Shown here: one piece after another, positions 62,652-64,000 of the stretch
How positions within the stretch are numbered: position 1 is the first letter of the stretch
How the letters are laid out: each line of letters starts with the position of its first letter
Source of the DNA: Zopfochytrium polystomum
Taxonomy: Eukaryota > Chytridiomycota > Chytridiomycetes > Chytridiales > Chytridiaceae
DNA: 64,000 nt
Assembly: GCA_025765615.1 (NCBI GenBank)
Contig: JAIVFJ010000067.1
Location: 234,404-298,403 of the forward strand
Direction of reading: 5' to 3'
The notes under the pieces: generated by a model
The model's database searches: none
Told to the model about the DNA's origin: nothing
What the model saw: the letters and a program-made list of their open reading frames with translations, nothing else
Position numbers and translations under genes: made by a program

Positions 62652-63198
62652 CTGGCTGTTGCCTAGTTGACTAGCCGACTGGCTGACTTGACCGACTGAC
62701 TGACTTGACTGACTGGCTGACTGACTCAAGTCCGTGCGACGGTGTTGCCGCGAGCTCAGTTGGTTGTTGTTGTTGTTGTGTTGTGTTGCGTGTTTTTTTT
62801 GTTTTTTTTTTTTTTTGGCTCGCCACCACTTCTGTCTCTGTCTCTGTCTCTGTCTCTGTCTCTGTCTCTGTCTCTGTCTCTGTCTGTCTCTCCTTTTGTC
62901 CGTTTTCGCGAGGGTCTGGCCGGCATCCGCGTTCGATGAAAAAAAACAAGATTGTGTCTGTGGGTGTGGTTGTTTGTAGGCCCAACCCTTTGTTTTTCCG
63001 TTCGGTGGCCTGCTCTGTCTGTCTATTTCTGTCTCTCCTTTTTGTCTCTCCGTCACTCTGTCTGTTTCTTTCTCTCTCTCTCTCTCTCCTCTCGATCTCT
63101 CTCCTCTTCTCTCTCTCTCTCCTCTCTCTCTCCTCTCTCTCCGTCTCTCTCTCTCCCTCTCTCTCTCTCCTCGTCCTTCCTCTCTCTCTCTCTCTCCG

Positions 63199-63236
<38 letters not shown>

Positions 63237-63396
63237 CTCTCCTCTCGCCTTCCTCTCTTCTATCCTTCCTTCTCCGCGCCCCGCCTTTCTCTTCAAAACC
63301 CTCCACACACCTTCTACCTTCATTCCCGCTGCTCCTCCCGTCGCAGCTGCTTGCTGACCATGGGAGATCGAGCTCTTCCCGATCCCAACCTCCATT
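62652..63396. repeat. Simple-repeat region: GACT units, (TCTCTG)n and (CT)n
   Basis: No supported gene. Directly after the esterase stop are GACT/GGCT units (62650-62730), then a T-rich stretch (62791-62817), a hexanucleotide TCTCTG repeat (about 62831-62890) and an impure CT microsatellite (about 63066-63240). Long Ser/Leu or Arg/Glu open frames here are artefacts of the repeats. The stretch probably includes the promoter of the gene at the right edge. Confidence 0.8.
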
Positions 63397-64000
63397 TTGC
63401 CGCCCTTTGGCGCTTCTGCTGCGGCCGCTCTACCCGCCGACCTCACCACACCTCACTCTTCCATAACCAACTCCTTCTCATGGCGGGCCCCTTCGTCGTC
63501 TTCTTCGTCGTCGTCCACTTCCGCGTCCCCACCCACGTCACCAAACACATCCTCTTCTCGTCAGCCGCCTCGTCCTCCGCCGTCGGACATCTTCCTCAAG
63601 GGAGTTCTGAGGGTAAAGCTGCCACTGCAGGCGATGAAATCGACCGCTCTCGCGGCAACCCCGGCCGAGCCGGCTGCATCCGATCCTGGCATCCGGCCTT
63701 CTTCCCTTTCCGTCTCCTTCTCGGGTCGATTGCGTCCATTGACCAATTCGTCGATCCCCCAACCGGCACCTCAGCAGCGCAACTCCGAGGATCCCCCCGT
63801 GCGAATGAGACGAAAGCCACCAGCTTCGGGATGATCATCCCGAAAGGCCAGATCTTGGCGTGCCGTTGTCTTCTTTTCCGCCTCAAAGACCCTCTGGGAA
63901 TGGAGAGAAACGCCATCAATGCGTCTGCGGCGAGCTGCGACACTTCTCGGAGCTGAAGGATCTGTGGTCGGTGGAGTGGAGGAACAGGAGAGCGAGATGG
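63397..64000 (+). CDS. Partial gene at right edge, unrecognised
   Basis: One frame is open from about 63360 to 63834 and has a Ser/Pro/Ala-rich start followed by a more normal segment (SDIFLKGVLRVKLPLQAM ... SSLSVSFSGRL). After a stop at 63832-63834 the coding-like text ELRHFSELKDLWSVEWRN appears near the edge in another frame, which implies an intron in between. No ATG precedes the open part in its own frame, so the start is not defined; the ATG at 63360 belongs to another frame. I do not recognise a family, and the gene is cut by the window end. Confidence 0.3.

Noticed and set aside
62671..63449. Long Arg/Glu-rich - strand frames and Ser/Leu-rich + strand frames
   Set aside because: Artefacts of the TCTCTG and CT repeats.
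63397..63834. Arrestin-like reading of the edge ORF
   Set aside because: Only a weak beta-strand pattern (GVLRVKL ... VSFSG) is present; too little sequence before the window ends.

Overview
This window is eukaryotic nuclear DNA, almost certainly from an early-diverging, flagellated fungus of the chytrid type. Nearly every gene reads through only when short GT-AG introns (mostly about 50-175 nt) are removed. The proteins have fungal architectures: WSC repeats, LysM, a Zn2Cys6-like protein, a Rph1/KDM4-type JmjN-JmjC demethylase, a TPS2-like trehalose enzyme and fungal old yellow enzymes. They sit beside a Frizzled-like seven-helix receptor and a CYB5D1-type protein linked to cilia, plus the wreck of a Fanzor (eukaryotic TnpB-like) gene, a family known from chytrids. 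No species can be assigned from sequence alone. All exon models were joined by hand from reading frames and splice signals; reading-frame phases close across each model.

Layout. 1-2330: decayed, unrecognised coding sequence, probably a transposon relic. 2330-3560: repeats, including a perfect 15-bp inverted repeat. 3562-5791 (+): Frizzled-like receptor. 6729-8960 (-): Fanzor pseudogene broken by frameshifts and a GA microsatellite. 9593-14599 (-): secreted beta-propeller/Ig-like/WSC protein with one frameshift. 14973-17088 (-): TIR-Sel1 fusion. 17484-21003 (-): two tandem old yellow enzymes. 21680-25155 (-): large F-box protein with one frameshift. 26164-26927 (-): J-domain protein. 27393-28402 (-): CYB5D1-like. 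28492-30170 (-): unrecognised acidic/helical protein. 31468-36599 (+): trehalose-6-phosphate synthase/phosphatase-type protein. 37800-38981 (-) and 39153-40559 (+): HMG-box protein and porphobilinogen deaminase, divergent with only 171 bp between starts. 40758-48544 (+): largest TFIIIC subunit carrying an extra PHD finger. 50006-53689 (-): KDM4-like demethylase. 54411-57261 (+): unrecognised low-complexity protein. 57725-58650 (-): LysM protein. 59030-61096 (+): Zn-cluster-like protein. 61165-62651 (+): membrane-anchored SGNH esterase. 63397-64000: start of another gene, cut by the window edge.

Themes. Housekeeping genes (heme synthesis, Pol III transcription, trehalose, protein folding) are interleaved with surface/secreted glycan-recognition genes (WSC, LysM) and signalling genes (Frizzled-like, TIR-Sel1, F-box). 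There is no operon logic, but several divergent pairs probably share promoters, and many starts are preceded by poly(dA:dT) tracts. Two otherwise intact genes each carry a single-base homopolymer excess, which looks more like draft-assembly error than real inactivation.
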